Origin: Enterobacteriaceae bacterium 89
GTDB taxonomy: Bacteria > Pseudomonadota > Gammaproteobacteria > Enterobacterales > Enterobacteriaceae
Assembly: GCA_014156375.1 (NCBI GenBank)
Contig: RQJH01000001.1
Location: 496,001-560,000, forward strand
DNA length: 64,000 bases
Direction of reading: 5' to 3'
Each line of letters starts with the position of its first letter. Positions within the stretch are counted from its first letter, which is position 1. Both the position numbers and the translations under genes were made by a program. The notes beneath the pieces were generated by a model. It was not told where the DNA came from and made no database searches. It was given only the letters and a program-made list of their open reading frames with translations. Below are positions 39,654-50,028 of the stretch, in pieces.

Positions 39654-40408
39654 ATCAGCCGTTACTTTCGGTCAATAACCTGACCCACCTTTATGCGCCA
39701 GGTAAAGGTTTCACCGACGTCTCGTTTGAGCTGTGGCCAGGAGAAGTGCTGGGCATTGTCGGCGAGTCCGGCTCCGGCAAAACCACCCTGCTGAAATCCA
39801 TTTCTGCGCGCCTGACTCCGCAGCAGGGCGAAGTGATGTACGAAGACAAGTCGCTGTATGGCATGTCGGAAGGCGAGCGCCGCCGCCTGCTGCGCACCGA
39901 ATGGGGCGTGGTCCATCAGCATCCGATGGACGGCCTGCGCCGCCAGGTCTCCGCCGGAGGCAACATCGGTGAACGCCTGATGGCAACCGGTGCGCGCCAC
40001 TACGGCAACATCCGCAAAACGGCGGAGCAGTGGCTGGAAGCGGTGGAAATTCCCGCCTCGCGCATCGACGAACTGCCGACCACGTTCTCCGGCGGTATGC
40101 AGCAGCGCCTGCAAATCGCCCGCAACCTGGTGACCCATCCGAAAGTGGTGTTCATGGACGAACCGACCGGCGGGCTGGACGTTTCCGTGCAGGCGCGCCT
40201 GCTGGATCTGCTGCGCGGCCTGGTGGTGGAACTGGATCTCGCGGTGGTCATTGTCACCCATGATTTGGGCGTCGCGCGCCTGCTGGCCGACCGCCTGATG
40301 GTGATGAAACAGGGCCAGGTGGTGGAAAGTGGATTAACCGACCGCGTGCTCGACGATCCGCTTCATCCGTACACGCAGCTGTTGGTGTCATCGGTATTAC
40401 AGAACTGA
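39650..40408 (+). CDS. phnK: ABC-type ATPase PhnK of the C-P lyase complex
   Basis: A 252-residue ABC-fold ATPase that binds the PhnGHIJ core rather than a membrane transporter. Walker A is GESGSGKTT (about 38-46), the signature TFSGGMQQRL, Walker B VVFMDEPTGGLD, and the H-loop VTHDLG. It overlaps phnJ by 4 bp. Confidence 0.97.
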   Translation: MNQPLLSVNNLTHLYAPGKGFTDVSFELWPGEVLGIVGESGSGKTTLLKSISARLTPQQGEVMYEDKSLYGMSEGERRRLLRTEWGVVHQHPMDGLRRQVSAGGNIGERLMATGARHYGNIRKTAEQWLEAVEIPASRIDELPTTFSGGMQQRLQIARNLVTHPKVVFMDEPTGGLDVSVQARLLDLLRGLVVELDLAVVIVTHDLGVARLLADRLMVMKQGQVVESGLTDRVLDDPLHPYTQLLVSSVLQN

Positions 40409-40415
40409 TTTTGCC

Positions 40416-40510
40416 ATTGCCCGGTGGCACTGCGTTTACCGGGCCTACGAATTCTACAGATTCGTATTTTTGTAGGTCTGATAAGTCGCGCCAGCGACGC
40501 CATCAGGCAA
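40416..40510. repeat. BIME between phnK and phnL
   Basis: TTGCCCGGTGGCACTGCGTT then TACCGGGCCTAC, a small inner palindrome (GAATTCTACAGATTC), then GTAGGTCTGATAAGTCGCGC ... CAGGCAATC. Two REP units in inverted orientation interrupt the otherwise tightly packed phn run. Confidence 0.9.
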
Positions 40511-40529
40511 TCAAAACACAGAGGCCAAA

Positions 40530-41210
40530 ATGATTCGCGTTGAACATCTGAGTAAGACCTTCGTCCTGCATCATCAAAACGGCATCAATCTGCCGGTGCT
40601 GTACAACGCTTCGCTGACCGTAGAAGCCGGGGAATGCGTGGTGCTGCACGGGCATTCCGGCAGCGGCAAATCGACGCTGCTGCGCTCGCTGTACGCCAAC
40701 TATCTGCCGGATGCGGGCCATATCCACATTAAACACGGCGACGAGTGGGTGGATCTGGTCACCGCTCCGGCGCGTAAAGTGCTGGAAGTGCGCAAAAGCA
40801 CCATCGGCTGGGTCAGCCAGTTTCTGCGGGTGATCCCGCGTATTTCCGCGCTGGACGTGGTGATGCAGCCGCTGCTGGATCTGGGCGTACCGCGCGACGA
40901 ATGCTACGCCAAAGCCGCCAGCCTGCTGACGCGCCTTAACGTGCCGGAACGCCTGTGGCATCTGGCTCCGTCGACGTTTTCCGGCGGCGAACAGCAGCGC
41001 GTCAACATTGCCCGGGGCTTTATCGTCGACTACCCGATTTTATTGCTGGATGAACCCACCGCCTCGCTGGATGAGAAAAACAGCGCCGCCGTGGTTGAGC
41101 TTATCGATGAAGCCAAAGCGCGCGGCGCGGCTATCGTCGGCATTTTCCATGATGAAGCGGTGCGCAACCGCGTCGCCGACCGTCTGCACCCGATGGGAGC
41201 CGCAGCATGA
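40530..41210 (+). CDS. phnL: ABC-type ATPase PhnL of the C-P lyase complex
   Basis: A 226-residue ATPase with Walker [10 protein letters not shown] (about 42-50), signature [11 protein letters not shown] and Walker [13 protein letters not shown]. It docks onto PhnK in the C-P lyase assembly. It follows a REP pair and begins a second tight cluster phnLMNO. Confidence 0.97.
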   Translation: MIRVEHLSKTFVLHHQNGINLPVLYNASLTVEAGECVVLHGHSGSGKSTLLRSLYANYLPDAGHIHIKHGDEWVDLVTAPARKVLEVRKSTIGWVSQFLRVIPRISALDVVMQPLLDLGVPRDECYAKAASLLTRLNVPERLWHLAPSTFSGGEQQRVNIARGFIVDYPILLLDEPTASLDEKNSAAVVELIDEAKARGAAIVGIFHDEAVRNRVADRLHPMGAAA

Positions 41211-42343
41211 TTATCAACAACGTCAAGTTAGTGCTTGAAAATGAAGTGGTTCACGGCTCCATCGACGTTCAGGACGGCGTGATCTGCAGCTATGCCGAAA
41301 CCCAGAGCCAGAGCCCGCAGGCGATGGACGGCGAAGGCGGCTGGCTGCTGCCGGGGCTAATCGAGCTGCACACCGATAATCTGGATAAATTCTTCACCCC
41401 GCGCCCAAAAGTGGACTGGCCCGCGCATTCCGCGATGAGCAGCCACGATGCGCTGATGGTCGCAAGCGGCATCACCACCGTGCTGGACGCAGTGGCGATT
41501 GGCGACGTGCGCGACGGCGGCGACCGGTTGGAAAATCTGGAGAAGATGATTAACGCCGTGGAAGAGACGCAAAAGCGTGGCCTCAACCGCGCCGAGCATC
41601 GCCTGCATCTGCGCTGCGAACTGCCGCATCACACCACCCTGCCACTGTTTGAAAAACTGGTCGACCGCGAACTCGTTTCGCTGGTGTCGCTGATGGATCA
41701 CTCGCCGGGTCAGCGCCAGTACGCCGACCGCTCCAAATATCGCGATTACTATCAGGGCAAATACCATCTCACCAACGAGCAGATGGACCAGTTTGAGGAA
41801 GACCAGTTGGCGCTGGCCGCCGAGTGGTCACAGCCAAACCGCAAAGCCATTTCAGACCTTTGCCGTGACCGCCGCATCGCGCTGGCAAGCCATGACGACG
41901 CGACGCACGCACATGTCGTCGAATCACATGATATTGGTAGCGTAATCGCCGAATTTCCTACCACGTTCGAAGCGGCTGAGTCTTCACGTCAGCACGGGAT
42001 GAACGTGCTGATGGGCGCGCCAAACATCGTGCGCGGCGGGTCGCACTCCGGCAACGTGGCGGCGCATGAGCTGGCCTCGCGCGGCCTGCTGGATATTCTC
42101 TCTTCCGATTACTATCCGGCGAGCCTGCTGGATGCCGCTTTCCGCATTGCCGATGATGAGCGCAACGCGTTCAGCCTGCCGCAGGCGATCCATCTGGTCA
42201 CGCGCAACCCGGCACGCGCGCTGCAGCTGACGGATCGCGGTCTGATCGCCGAAGGCAAACGCGCGGACCTGATTCTGGCGCATCGCAAAGGGGAGCACGT
42301 CCATATCGATCACGTTTGGCGTCAGGGCAAGAGGGTCTTCTGA
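41207..42343 (+). CDS. phnM: RPnTP hydrolase PhnM
   Basis: A 378-residue amidohydrolase-superfamily enzyme that removes pyrophosphate from ribose-1-phosphonate-5-triphosphate. The metal-binding ELHTDNLDK (about 54) and a late DILSSDYYP are visible. It overlaps phnL by 4 bp and phnN by 1 bp. Confidence 0.98.
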   Translation: MIINNVKLVLENEVVHGSIDVQDGVICSYAETQSQSPQAMDGEGGWLLPGLIELHTDNLDKFFTPRPKVDWPAHSAMSSHDALMVASGITTVLDAVAIGDVRDGGDRLENLEKMINAVEETQKRGLNRAEHRLHLRCELPHHTTLPLFEKLVDRELVSLVSLMDHSPGQRQYADRSKYRDYYQGKYHLTNEQMDQFEEDQLALAAEWSQPNRKAISDLCRDRRIALASHDDATHAHVVESHDIGSVIAEFPTTFEAAESSRQHGMNVLMGAPNIVRGGSHSGNVAAHELASRGLLDILSSDYYPASLLDAAFRIADDERNAFSLPQAIHLVTRNPARALQLTDRGLIAEGKRADLILAHRKGEHVHIDHVWRQGKRVF

Positions 42344-42909
42344 TGACGGGAAAGCTAATCTGGCTGGTGGGCCCTTCCGGGTCAGGGAAAGACAGTCTGC
42401 TGGCGGCGATTCGCCAGCAGGAACATCCGCGCATGCTGGTGGCGCATCGCTACATTACGCGCCCCGCCAACGCCGGGAGTGAAAACCATATCGCCCTGAG
42501 CGAACATGAGTTTTTCACCCGCGCGGAACGCAGCCTGTTCGCCCTCAGCTGGCACGCCAATTCGCTGTACTACGCTGTAGGCATTGAAATCGACGTCTGG
42601 CTGCACGCGGGGTTTGATGTGGTGGTCAACGGTTCACGTGCCCATCTTGCTCAGGCTAAAGCCCGCTATGCCGAGGCTCTGCTGCCGATTTGTTTGCAGG
42701 TATCGCCGGAAGTGTTACGTTCGCGCCTGGAGCAGCGTGGAAGGGAAAACGCCAAAGAGATCGCCCAGCGTCTGGACAGAGCGGCCCGTTACACCTCCGA
42801 AGGCTGCATAACGCTGGATAACGACGGCAGTCTGCTACAGTCTGTAGACACCTTTTTACAGATGATCCGCACGCACGGAAACCAGAAAGAGAGCCAGCAT
42901 GCCTTATGA
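42343..42909 (+). CDS. phnN: Ribose 1,5-bisphosphokinase PhnN
   Basis: A 188-residue guanylate-kinase-like enzyme with the P-loop [11 protein letters not shown] at about residue 9. It phosphorylates ribose-1,5-bisphosphate to PRPP, the last step that recycles the ribose from C-P lyase action. The ATG within TGATG after phnM is chosen over an upstream in-frame codon. Confidence 0.96.
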   Translation: MTGKLIWLVGPSGSGKDSLLAAIRQQEHPRMLVAHRYITRPANAGSENHIALSEHEFFTRAERSLFALSWHANSLYYAVGIEIDVWLHAGFDVVVNGSRAHLAQAKARYAEALLPICLQVSPEVLRSRLEQRGRENAKEIAQRLDRAARYTSEGCITLDNDGSLLQSVDTFLQMIRTHGNQKESQHAL

Positions 42910-43330
42910 ACTTCGCGCCGCTACGCCGGATGACACCAGTGCAGTCTACGGCCTGATCGTCGAGCTGAAACAGAAAGAGTACGACCGGGACACTTTCGCC
43001 ACAGGCTTTGCCGCAAATCTCCGCAACCCGCAGCAGTTTTATCAGCTGGCGGTGATGAACAATGAGGTCGTCGGTTTAGTCGGAATGCAGATTATGTTCC
43101 CGCTGAACCTTAACTGCTGGGTCGGTGAGATCCAGGAGTTGGTGGTGCTGCCGCAGATGCGCGGGCTGAACATCGGCCAGGCGCTGCTGGCCTGGGCCGA
43201 AGAGCAGGCTCGCCTGCGTGGGGTGAAACAGATGGAGCTTTCCAGTAACAAAGCCCGCATCCACGCCCACCGCTTTTACCAGCGCGAAGGCTATGAGCAT
43301 CATCGCTATCGTTTTACCAAAGCGCTTTAA
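42899..43330 (+). CDS. phnO: Aminoalkylphosphonate N-acetyltransferase PhnO
   Basis: A 143-residue GNAT acetyltransferase with the acetyl-CoA motif [21 protein letters not shown]. It acetylates aminoalkylphosphonates so that they can enter the C-P lyase route and detoxifies 1-aminoalkylphosphonates. It overlaps phnN by 11 bp. Confidence 0.96.
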   Translation: MPYELRAATPDDTSAVYGLIVELKQKEYDRDTFATGFAANLRNPQQFYQLAVMNNEVVGLVGMQIMFPLNLNCWVGEIQELVVLPQMRGLNIGQALLAWAEEQARLRGVKQMELSSNKARIHAHRFYQREGYEHHRYRFTKAL

Positions 43331-43333
43331 CCC

Positions 43334-43408
43334 ATTGCCTGGTGGCGCTGCGCTTACCAGACCTACGTTTCCCTGTAGGCCCGTGCAAACGAAGTGCCGC
43401 CGGGCAAT
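43334..43408. repeat. BIME between phnO and phnP
   Basis: ATTGCCTGGTGGCGCTGCGC then TTACCAGACCTACG, 6 bp, then TGTAGGCCCGTGCAAACGAA and GTGCCGCCGGGCAAT: two inverted REP units. Confidence 0.9.
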
Positions 43409-43422
43409 AAAAGAGGTACATC

Positions 43423-44181
43423 GTGAGCCTAACCATTCGCCTTACCGGCACCGGCGGCGCCCAGCTGGTGCCTGCCTTTGGTTGTGAATGCCTGGCCTGT
43501 CAGCGCGCAAGACTCAATCCCGGCTATCGCCGTCGCCCGTGCAGCGCCGAGGTGCGTTACAACGATGCCGTCACGCTGCTGGATGCTGGCATTCCCGATC
43601 TAATAGACCACCATCCCGCAGGCAGCTTTAAACAGTTTTTACTGACCCATTACCATATGGATCACGTACAGGGACTGTTTCCGCTGCGCTGGGGCGTGGG
43701 GGGAAAAATTCCGGTGTACGGCCCGCCAGACGAACAGGGCTGCGACGACCTGTTTAAACACCCTGGTCTGCTCGATTTCAGCCACACCGTCGAGCCGTTT
43801 GTGGTGTTCGAATTACAGGGATTGCAGATAACGCCGCTGCCGCTGAATCATTCGAAGCTGACCTTCGGTTATCTGCTGGAATCCGCCCACAGCCGCGTGG
43901 CCTGGCTTTCCGATACCGCAGAATTGCCGGAAAAAACGCTGAAGTTTCTGTTAAACAATCATCCGCAGGTGATGATTATCGACTGCAGCCACGAGCCGCG
44001 CGAACAGCCGCCGCGCAACCATTGCGATTTGAATACCGTGATAGCGATGAATGAAATTATCCGCTGCCCGCGCGTGATACTGACGCATATCAGCCATCAA
44101 TTCGACGTGTGGATGATGGAAAACCCGCTGCCGGAAGGGGTGGAAGCGGGATTTGACGGGATGGAGATTGTGGTGGATTAA
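43423..44181 (+). CDS. phnP: Phosphoribosyl 1,2-cyclic phosphodiesterase PhnP
   Basis: A 252-residue metallo-beta-lactamase-fold enzyme with a structural zinc site ([21 protein letters not shown]) and the catalytic motif [11 protein letters not shown]. It opens the cyclic phosphate left by PhnJ. The GTG start is preceded by AAGAGGT. Its 3' end overlaps the convergent yjdP by 4 bp. Confidence 0.97.
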   Translation: MSLTIRLTGTGGAQLVPAFGCECLACQRARLNPGYRRRPCSAEVRYNDAVTLLDAGIPDLIDHHPAGSFKQFLLTHYHMDHVQGLFPLRWGVGGKIPVYGPPDEQGCDDLFKHPGLLDFSHTVEPFVVFELQGLQITPLPLNHSKLTFGYLLESAHSRVAWLSDTAELPEKTLKFLLNNHPQVMIIDCSHEPREQPPRNHCDLNTVIAMNEIIRCPRVILTHISHQFDVWMMENPLPEGVEAGFDGMEIVVD

Positions 44182-44510
44182 CGATCCTCATCATCCTGCA
44201 GCTGACGCTCTTCGTTATCAATCTGCTGGCGTTCCTGATCGAGCTGACGCTGGCGCTCGTCCAACTGATGGCGGCGATCTTCCAGCTGGCGATAGCGATC
44301 GTCATACTGGCGATTATGGGCCGTTTGACGCTGGCTGCTGCTGTCATCATCGTCGCGATCGTCGTGGTAAACGCGATCGCTGTCAGGTTTATAGGCGTCG
44401 CTGAGCGCCTGCTGAATGTTGCCAATGGCATCGTCAATGATATCAGCATGGGCCAGCGGGCCTGTCAGTAACAGTGAGCCAAACAGCAGTGCGGTCGCGG
44501 AACGTTTCAT
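44178..44510 (-). CDS. yjdP: Exported protein YjdP
   Basis: A 110-residue periplasmic protein with the signal peptide [22 protein letters not shown] and a mature part dominated by Asp/Arg/Gln/Glu heptad-like repeats ([20 protein letters not shown]), which will be a long coiled coil. It matches E. coli YjdP in position and composition. The role is unknown. Confidence 0.9.
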   Translation of the reverse strand: MKRSATALLFGSLLLTGPLAHADIIDDAIGNIQQALSDAYKPDSDRVYHDDRDDDDSSSQRQTAHNRQYDDRYRQLEDRRHQLDERQRQLDQERQQIDNEERQLQDDEDR

Positions 44511-44612
44511 CAGCCTGATCCCGGATTTGAATTGATCAAAGCCTAATCAATGCTGAAAAGGCCGGGTAGCGGAGGAATCTCAATTACGCATTGCCTGACG
44601 AGCAAAGGAGGG

Positions 44613-44646
44613 AAACCCCGCAGCCAGAAGGCTGGAGGCGGGGTTT
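44613..44646 (-). terminator. Hairpin ending the fimbrial operon
   Basis: AAACCCCGC/GCGGGGTTT closes a stem with an inner AGCC-AGAA-GGCT stem-loop, about 20 bp after the last fimbrial gene. The following TTTCCCTCCTTT is a ragged T tract. Confidence 0.65.
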
Positions 44647-44666
44647 GGCGAGCTGGAGAGCCGTTG

Positions 44667-45233
44667 TTAAGGGTACTCCAGAGACCAGGACAGTGATGCA
44701 GAGTAGTTACCGCTATACTGATTTGGTGCCACACCGTTTCCCGGAGCCTTTCGGATCTTGATCTCTGTAGAGAGTGAATGGTCACTATCGGCTTTGACTG
44801 AGATGCCGCCAGCAAGGGATGCGAGTGGGATGTTTTCGTTGTTAACATCCACCGTATAATAGAGAGGTGCAGTTGCCCCATCAGAGACAATTCCGCCTGT
44901 CCAGACAAATCCTCCAGCGAACTCTCCTAATCCCGTTGGCGGTTCTGCATCACGAGTAAAAGAAATATTTACCGTATTCGCAAGGGAGCCGCAGCTTGCA
45001 AAATTAAATTTAAAAGAATGTTGTTTAAGTACCCACGCTACTGGCGCTTTTCCGACATCCTGAGTACTTATTTGTGGAATATCGATAGACGGTGGCATCA
45101 CTACACAGGTCTCTGGTTCAATGCTGCCAGAAATCCCCAAAGTTCCGTTCCCTATAGATTTCTGTGCCAACGCCACCTGAGTACACATCCCACAGAGGGT
45201 CATGGCCAGCGTAATTCGAGCTAAATAAATCAT
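44667..45233 (-). CDS. Fimbrial subunit (minor pilin)
   Basis: A 188-residue exported pilin. A signal peptide ends near VALAQ; the mature domain has the pilin cysteine pair (ETCVVMPP ... FASCGSL) and the C-terminal beta-strand ending SWSLEYP. It is clearly paralogous to the major subunit at 49354 (shared PPTG, FTYTGG/FVWTGG and APLYY). Last gene of the operon, 14 bp after the adhesin-like gene. AT-rich compared with phn. Confidence 0.88.
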   Translation of the reverse strand: MIYLARITLAMTLCGMCTQVALAQKSIGNGTLGISGSIEPETCVVMPPSIDIPQISTQDVGKAPVAWVLKQHSFKFNFASCGSLANTVNISFTRDAEPPTGLGEFAGGFVWTGGIVSDGATAPLYYTVDVNNENIPLASLAGGISVKADSDHSLSTEIKIRKAPGNGVAPNQYSGNYSASLSWSLEYP

Positions 45234-45247
45234 AATGCACCTGAAAG

Positions 45248-46114
45248 TTAATGATATACCGCATGATAAACGCCGGAAAAAGAAAACGGTCCCGGTCTGG
45301 CGCTTTCATTTCCACCATGTAAAAACAGATTAATGATCATGGATAAGCGGTCGTTTTTAACAGGTAAACTGATTAGAGATCCATCCCATAAAATATCTCC
45401 CGTCGTACCGTTCGCCTGGTAAGTAAATGAAACCCCAACTTTGGTCTGTTCATCAAACAGCAGTCGGGTATCTTTACTTTTAGCCGCCGCTGAGCTGAAT
45501 TTCATCTCCACGCTCTTCACATTAACGCAGTCAAATACCACCCCCTGACTATGAATGAGTTTTTTCCCATTTCGTAGCCTAGCGACTTCATTCAGGTTTG
45601 TTTGCACTGAAAAACGCAGATGCTCACCTTCTGAAATAATACAGCTTCCTGACTTTACACTACCTTCTATATCTACGATGACTTCTTTTCCATTGGCAAT
45701 TTGATAACGTAGTATAGGTTTTATAAATACACCTGAGTGATACGGAGCCCGCCCCTGATAAAACACAACGTCTATTTTTCCTCCTTTTCCCTGCTGCAGA
45801 GTGCGTTTCGCTTCTGCTTCGATTCGAATGCCCACATCCAGCCCGTTCAGCACGCTACGATGGTATTCTTCACTCCCCTTCAGCGAAATTTCACTCCCAT
45901 CCTGCCAGATCAGCTTTCCACTTTCCTCGCAGGGCTCATCGCTGCAGAACGAAGGCAGTTGAACAGACTGGACTGCCAGCTGACGTTGGTTTTCCGTCAT
46001 CCCTGGAACCAGCGTCAGCTCCTGAAAATTTAGATTCATTCGCTCCACAGCGGCAGCGCTTAGCCCACCACTGAATAACAATCCAGACAATAATAATTTA
46101 CTGAATATGCGCAT
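45248..46114 (-). CDS. Fimbrial tip adhesin or minor subunit
   Basis: A 288-residue exported protein with the signal peptide MRIFSKLLLSGLLFSGGLSAA. An N-terminal region with a cysteine pair (FCSDEPCEES) is followed by a pilin-like C-terminal region (GSCIISEGEHLRFSV ... VVFDCVNVKSVEM). The two-domain size and its place after the usher suggest a tip adhesin; the binding target is unknown. The ATG at 46114, one base after the usher stop, is chosen; an upstream in-frame codon inside the usher gene lacks a ribosome site. Confidence 0.75.
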   Translation of the reverse strand: MRIFSKLLLSGLLFSGGLSAAAVERMNLNFQELTLVPGMTENQRQLAVQSVQLPSFCSDEPCEESGKLIWQDGSEISLKGSEEYHRSVLNGLDVGIRIEAEAKRTLQQGKGGKIDVVFYQGRAPYHSGVFIKPILRYQIANGKEVIVDIEGSVKSGSCIISEGEHLRFSVQTNLNEVARLRNGKKLIHSQGVVFDCVNVKSVEMKFSSAAAKSKDTRLLFDEQTKVGVSFTYQANGTTGDILWDGSLISLPVKNDRLSMIINLFLHGGNESARPGPFSFSGVYHAVYH

Positions 46115-46115
46115 A

Positions 46116-48566
46116 TCACTGGCACTCCACGCGTTGAGTGTGCATCGCTTTATCAGCCACTTCACTTAAATCAAAAGAGAACTGGCAGGATGAGTTTCCT
46201 CCCCGGCCCCAGTTCACCCGTACCAGACCTTTTTTCTGCAATCCGGTTAAATAAACCTGTCCGCGATCGGCAAAAAATGCCGTGGTGGGTTCATTTTCAT
46301 CCCCCACCACGGTGGCAAGGGCACCAAGCGGGATGATTTTTCCCTGACGATAAACATCGAATAATACTCGCCCTCCGGTTTTGACTTTAAATTTAACGGG
46401 AATGACACTACCTTTTGCTGGCACGATAATTTTATCGGTTTCAGGGGCTTCAGCAGCAGAATTCAAAGAGACGGTGTCGATTGATATCTGATTACGCTGG
46501 TAAGACTGCAAATTGCTGACCAAAGCATGCCCGAAGCCATCAGTTATGTTGCCGATACCATTACTAATCGTAATATTGCTAATACCGTTGGTATCAACCA
46601 GAGCCACCGGAGAATTCATGTTTATTTTTTTCCCTGCGGTGATCCCGCCAGCATGGATAAGGCCCCCGCCGCGGATCCCGGCATTGAGTCTTGAACTATT
46701 TTCAGATTTGTAATAACCCGTCGATAATTCAGAATAGTGTCCGGTATATTGCGCGCTGAGACCATACATCCCGGATTCAGATTCTGTTTTACCCGTACTC
46801 AGCCCAAGGTTCAGGCTATTATCCTGAAGCGGGTTGATGTTGAGGCTGGTCTGACTAGAGTATCGCCCATTATCTCGGGTCAGACGTTCAGAAAGCATCG
46901 CACTGCGTCCTCTGTCATACCAGGCAACTGACAAGGACATGCCCAGTACGGTGTCCCGTTTATCCTTCACCGTTTGGCTCCTTTCATAATAGGTATTCAG
47001 TGCATAGCGCCCTTTGGAAACGCTATGGTTAATGCGATAACCAAGATTTGTTGTCCTTCCCGTCCAATAGGTATCACGGTGGCCGTTTAATTGTAGGGAA
47101 CCAAATGTACCCAGACTCTGATTCAAACTAGCCTCGAAACGATTCTTTTTATTTTCAACTCGTGCATCATGGCGGCTGTATTCCAAAAACTCGTCGAAAT
47201 CCAGATATCCTTTCGACGAATAACGGTAGGCAAACAGTCCAAAAGAAGAGCCAGTATAATCAAAATCTTTATAGTAAGACGCCCTCACGGAATACCCATG
47301 ATCGGGATCGTGATGTTCAAGATCCTTAGCCACCGATGTCGTTAAATCCAGAGAAATGGCCCCTAAACCCTCGGTCATTTTCCCAAAACCCAGGCTATAT
47401 GCCTGATAATCTGAGGCAACCAAGGCGCCACCATACGCCGTCAGGCCGTAGTCCAGACCATAAAAAAGGGTCGCCTGATTAAAATATTCATTTTCAGCCC
47501 CATGAATATCACTGCGGCCAGAGGAAAAGGCATATTTCAGCCGCCCTTTTGACTGCATTTCGGGAAGCGACTCAGAAGACTGAACATAACTTCTGATATT
47601 CCCATCGGATTCTTTAATTTCAATTAAATAGTCCCCCCCGCCGTTACTCATGATGCCATCAAGAGAAAAAGGCCCCGCCGGAAGATCGGTTTGATAAAGT
47701 GTACGGCCATTCTTTTTCACGCTGACAGTTGCAGACTGCGAATTGACCACGCCGCGTACGGCAGGCACAAAGGCGCGGTATTCATCTTTCAACATGTCGT
47801 CCATCGACGCGACAGTCACTCCCTTAAATGGGATGCTTTCGAACAAACTGCCGTCACTCCAGGTTTGGCCGACAGTCAGTTCGCCCCCTTGCAAGTAGTG
47901 AAAGTCACGCTGGGCATAGGTTCTCAACGTATTAAATTCACTAGATTTACCAGTGTTTTGCGTCCAAACGCTGCTGTTGCGAAGCCTAAAACCGAGCAAA
48001 TTAATCCCGCCTTCAAGCCCAAGATACTGACTGGTACTATTGTCATTTCGGTTACGATTTTCGCTGTAGCTATAGTCGTAGTTAAATAACGCTGCCGTGA
48101 CGCCGTTCTGCCAGGATTGCCATGGGGATTTAAAAATCTCTGAGTGACGAGTATAGATTTGTGGCAAAGTCAGCATCAAGCGCATTGCTCCCATATCCGT
48201 CCTCCAGAAAAAATTATCCTCTGCTTTTGGCGTAACGCATCCCGAAATGCTTTCGTAGGGAAGTGCTATACCCAAGGAATCTAAATCCTGCTCAGACAGG
48301 CAGGGCTGAGGTTCCCCCCCTGATGGAGAGTTTATAAAATTAATTGAACGTTGCGTAATATAGGCATCGTTAATATAAACCGCTAGCTGATAGTTTCCAG
48401 GTAGAAAAGTCGCCCCCTGGTTGAACAAGGAAAGATCAACATCATCACTTATCCCCACCGAGTTAAAAAAGCCCAGTTCAAAATTATAACGAGCTGCCGC
48501 GTTTTGTGTATGCAAAGCGAAGCAAATCACCAATCCTAACCTGCAAACGGTTTTCACATTACTCAT
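46116..48566 (-). CDS. Fimbrial outer-membrane usher
   Basis: An 816-residue usher. After the signal peptide (MSNVKTVCRLGLVICFALHTQNAAA) come the N-terminal periplasmic domain (YNFELGFFNSVG, DLSLFNQGATFLPGNYQLAVYIND), the beta-barrel with a plug region, and the C-terminal domains with terminal cysteines (SCQFSFDL ... RVECQ). It assembles subunits delivered by the chaperone and secretes the fibre. It lies 10 bp after the chaperone gene. Confidence 0.95.
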   Translation of the reverse strand: MSNVKTVCRLGLVICFALHTQNAAARYNFELGFFNSVGISDDVDLSLFNQGATFLPGNYQLAVYINDAYITQRSINFINSPSGGEPQPCLSEQDLDSLGIALPYESISGCVTPKAEDNFFWRTDMGAMRLMLTLPQIYTRHSEIFKSPWQSWQNGVTAALFNYDYSYSENRNRNDNSTSQYLGLEGGINLLGFRLRNSSVWTQNTGKSSEFNTLRTYAQRDFHYLQGGELTVGQTWSDGSLFESIPFKGVTVASMDDMLKDEYRAFVPAVRGVVNSQSATVSVKKNGRTLYQTDLPAGPFSLDGIMSNGGGDYLIEIKESDGNIRSYVQSSESLPEMQSKGRLKYAFSSGRSDIHGAENEYFNQATLFYGLDYGLTAYGGALVASDYQAYSLGFGKMTEGLGAISLDLTTSVAKDLEHHDPDHGYSVRASYYKDFDYTGSSFGLFAYRYSSKGYLDFDEFLEYSRHDARVENKKNRFEASLNQSLGTFGSLQLNGHRDTYWTGRTTNLGYRINHSVSKGRYALNTYYERSQTVKDKRDTVLGMSLSVAWYDRGRSAMLSERLTRDNGRYSSQTSLNINPLQDNSLNLGLSTGKTESESGMYGLSAQYTGHYSELSTGYYKSENSSRLNAGIRGGGLIHAGGITAGKKINMNSPVALVDTNGISNITISNGIGNITDGFGHALVSNLQSYQRNQISIDTVSLNSAAEAPETDKIIVPAKGSVIPVKFKVKTGGRVLFDVYRQGKIIPLGALATVVGDENEPTTAFFADRGQVYLTGLQKKGLVRVNWGRGGNSSCQFSFDLSEVADKAMHTQRVECQ

Positions 48567-48576
48567 ACACTGCCTT

Positions 48577-49293
48577 CTACATTATTTTTTTACTAGCAGA
48601 AACTTCCCCACCAAAGTCATTGATAATTCGGTAGCTTACAGTTAGCTCTTTCTCTGACGTTGCCAATTCTAATTGAGCGAATGGTGAAATCATTTGGCTC
48701 TCAAATTTTTGGCTCACACCATTAATTTTAAATTCACTGAAATTAATGTGGAATGGCGTAGGATTATCAACAAGCAATTTATTGCCAACGTTTTTTATTT
48801 TTAACTGCTCAAATGCTTTATCACTGCTTTTATCTGCAACTTTTTGCGGGCGATAAAAAACTTTTATCCTGGTATTAAGAGCTACCGTAATTTTACCGGA
48901 AAGATCGGTTGAATTCTCACTACCCTTCCCTCCAGGGTCGCCGGGAATACTAAGAACATTTAAAAAGACCACACTCTCACGATCCTGTGGCAGTAGTTCC
49001 CTATTACCACTGGTTAATTTAAGTTGAATAGCATTGCTTGCATTTAATCTGTAAATTGGGGGGGTAACTACCCAACCGTTAGATTTTTCATTCTTATCAT
49101 TCGATATCCAGGTTCGCAATAAATAAGGAAGCTCTTTAGACGAATTGACGACTTTAACAGATTTAGCCGTATCAGTTTCATTGTAGATAATTCTGGTAGC
49201 ATCAAGATAAACTCCGCCACTCGCCAATACAGAAAATGAGGTAAAGCTGAGTGCGGCAACTAATTTAATCATCAGAGACATAACATATTCCAT
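48577..49293 (-). CDS. Periplasmic fimbrial chaperone (PapD-like)
   Basis: A 238-residue immunoglobulin-fold chaperone. The signal peptide ends near VLASGG. The subunit-binding Arg is in DATRIIYNE and the Lys in TRIKVFYRP, both in canonical strand positions, and VDNPTPFHINF begins the second domain. It donates a beta-strand to the pilins during transport to the usher. Three nearby ATGs (49293, 49281, 49272) are possible starts; the first is listed because an AAGGA lies about 10 bp upstream. Confidence 0.93.
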   Translation of the reverse strand: MEYVMSLMIKLVAALSFTSFSVLASGGVYLDATRIIYNETDTAKSVKVVNSSKELPYLLRTWISNDKNEKSNGWVVTPPIYRLNASNAIQLKLTSGNRELLPQDRESVVFLNVLSIPGDPGGKGSENSTDLSGKITVALNTRIKVFYRPQKVADKSSDKAFEQLKIKNVGNKLLVDNPTPFHINFSEFKINGVSQKFESQMISPFAQLELATSEKELTVSYRIINDFGGEVSASKKIM

Positions 49294-49353
49294 AGAGAGG
49301 GCATCCTTGCCCGTACTGGCGATTCCTGTACCAGAAAGACTTACTGCTGGCGG

Positions 49354-49956
49354 TTACGGGTATTCAATAGTCCAGGCCACATTGCCCGCATAGCTACCGG
49401 CAAAGAGTGATGGGTGCGTACCGCTCGCCGGAGCTTTATGGATAGTGAGCTCAACAGGTAATGAGAAGCTGTCTTTGTCGGTGACAGAACTGATATCAAT
49501 ATCCATTGAAGACGCAGTAACACCCGTCGTCAATGGAAGAAGCCCTGACGGACCTTTAACCTTGTAGTACAACGGTGCTTTTGTGCTGTCAGTGCTGGTG
49601 CCACCGGTATATGTAAAACCAGCTGAGTAGGCTTGTGCTGCCGTACCGGTCGGTGGAGCTACATCACGCACCATAGCGATATTCAGTGTATCACCCACTG
49701 CTGCACAATCTTTGAAATCAAGGGTCAGTTCCTGCTTGTTCAGTTCTGCATTCAGCGTCGCGCCGCTAATCTGCGTTGGGGTGAGTTTAGGGATAGTCAG
49801 GGAAGACTTGCTTGCAGTTACTGAGCAAGTTGCTGCCCCAATAGTACCAGCCACTGCAATAGTGCCTTTACCGACTTCTGTCGCAGCCACCGCTGAACCC
49901 GAAACCATTGCCGCCGCGCACAGCGCAGCCAGAGATAATTTGTTTTTGAAAGACAT
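49354..49956 (-). CDS. Major fimbrial subunit
   Basis: A 200-residue pilin with the signal peptide MSFKNKLSLAALCAAAMVSGSAVAA, a paired cysteine set (ATCSVTAS ... DCAAVGD) and a terminal WTIEYP strand. First structural gene of a five-gene chaperone-usher operon, with AAGGATTATTGT as ribosome site. The ~60-bp gap to the chaperone gene and the hairpin upstream suggest separate control of pilin abundance. Confidence 0.93.
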   Translation of the reverse strand: MSFKNKLSLAALCAAAMVSGSAVAATEVGKGTIAVAGTIGAATCSVTASKSSLTIPKLTPTQISGATLNAELNKQELTLDFKDCAAVGDTLNIAMVRDVAPPTGTAAQAYSAGFTYTGGTSTDSTKAPLYYKVKGPSGLLPLTTGVTASSMDIDISSVTDKDSFSLPVELTIHKAPASGTHPSLFAGSYAGNVAWTIEYP

Positions 49957-50028
49957 ACAATAATCCTTATTTGTGAATTAACAGTTAATTTGAATGCCAC
50001 TGCAAAATGATGGCAAAGGCCATCACGC

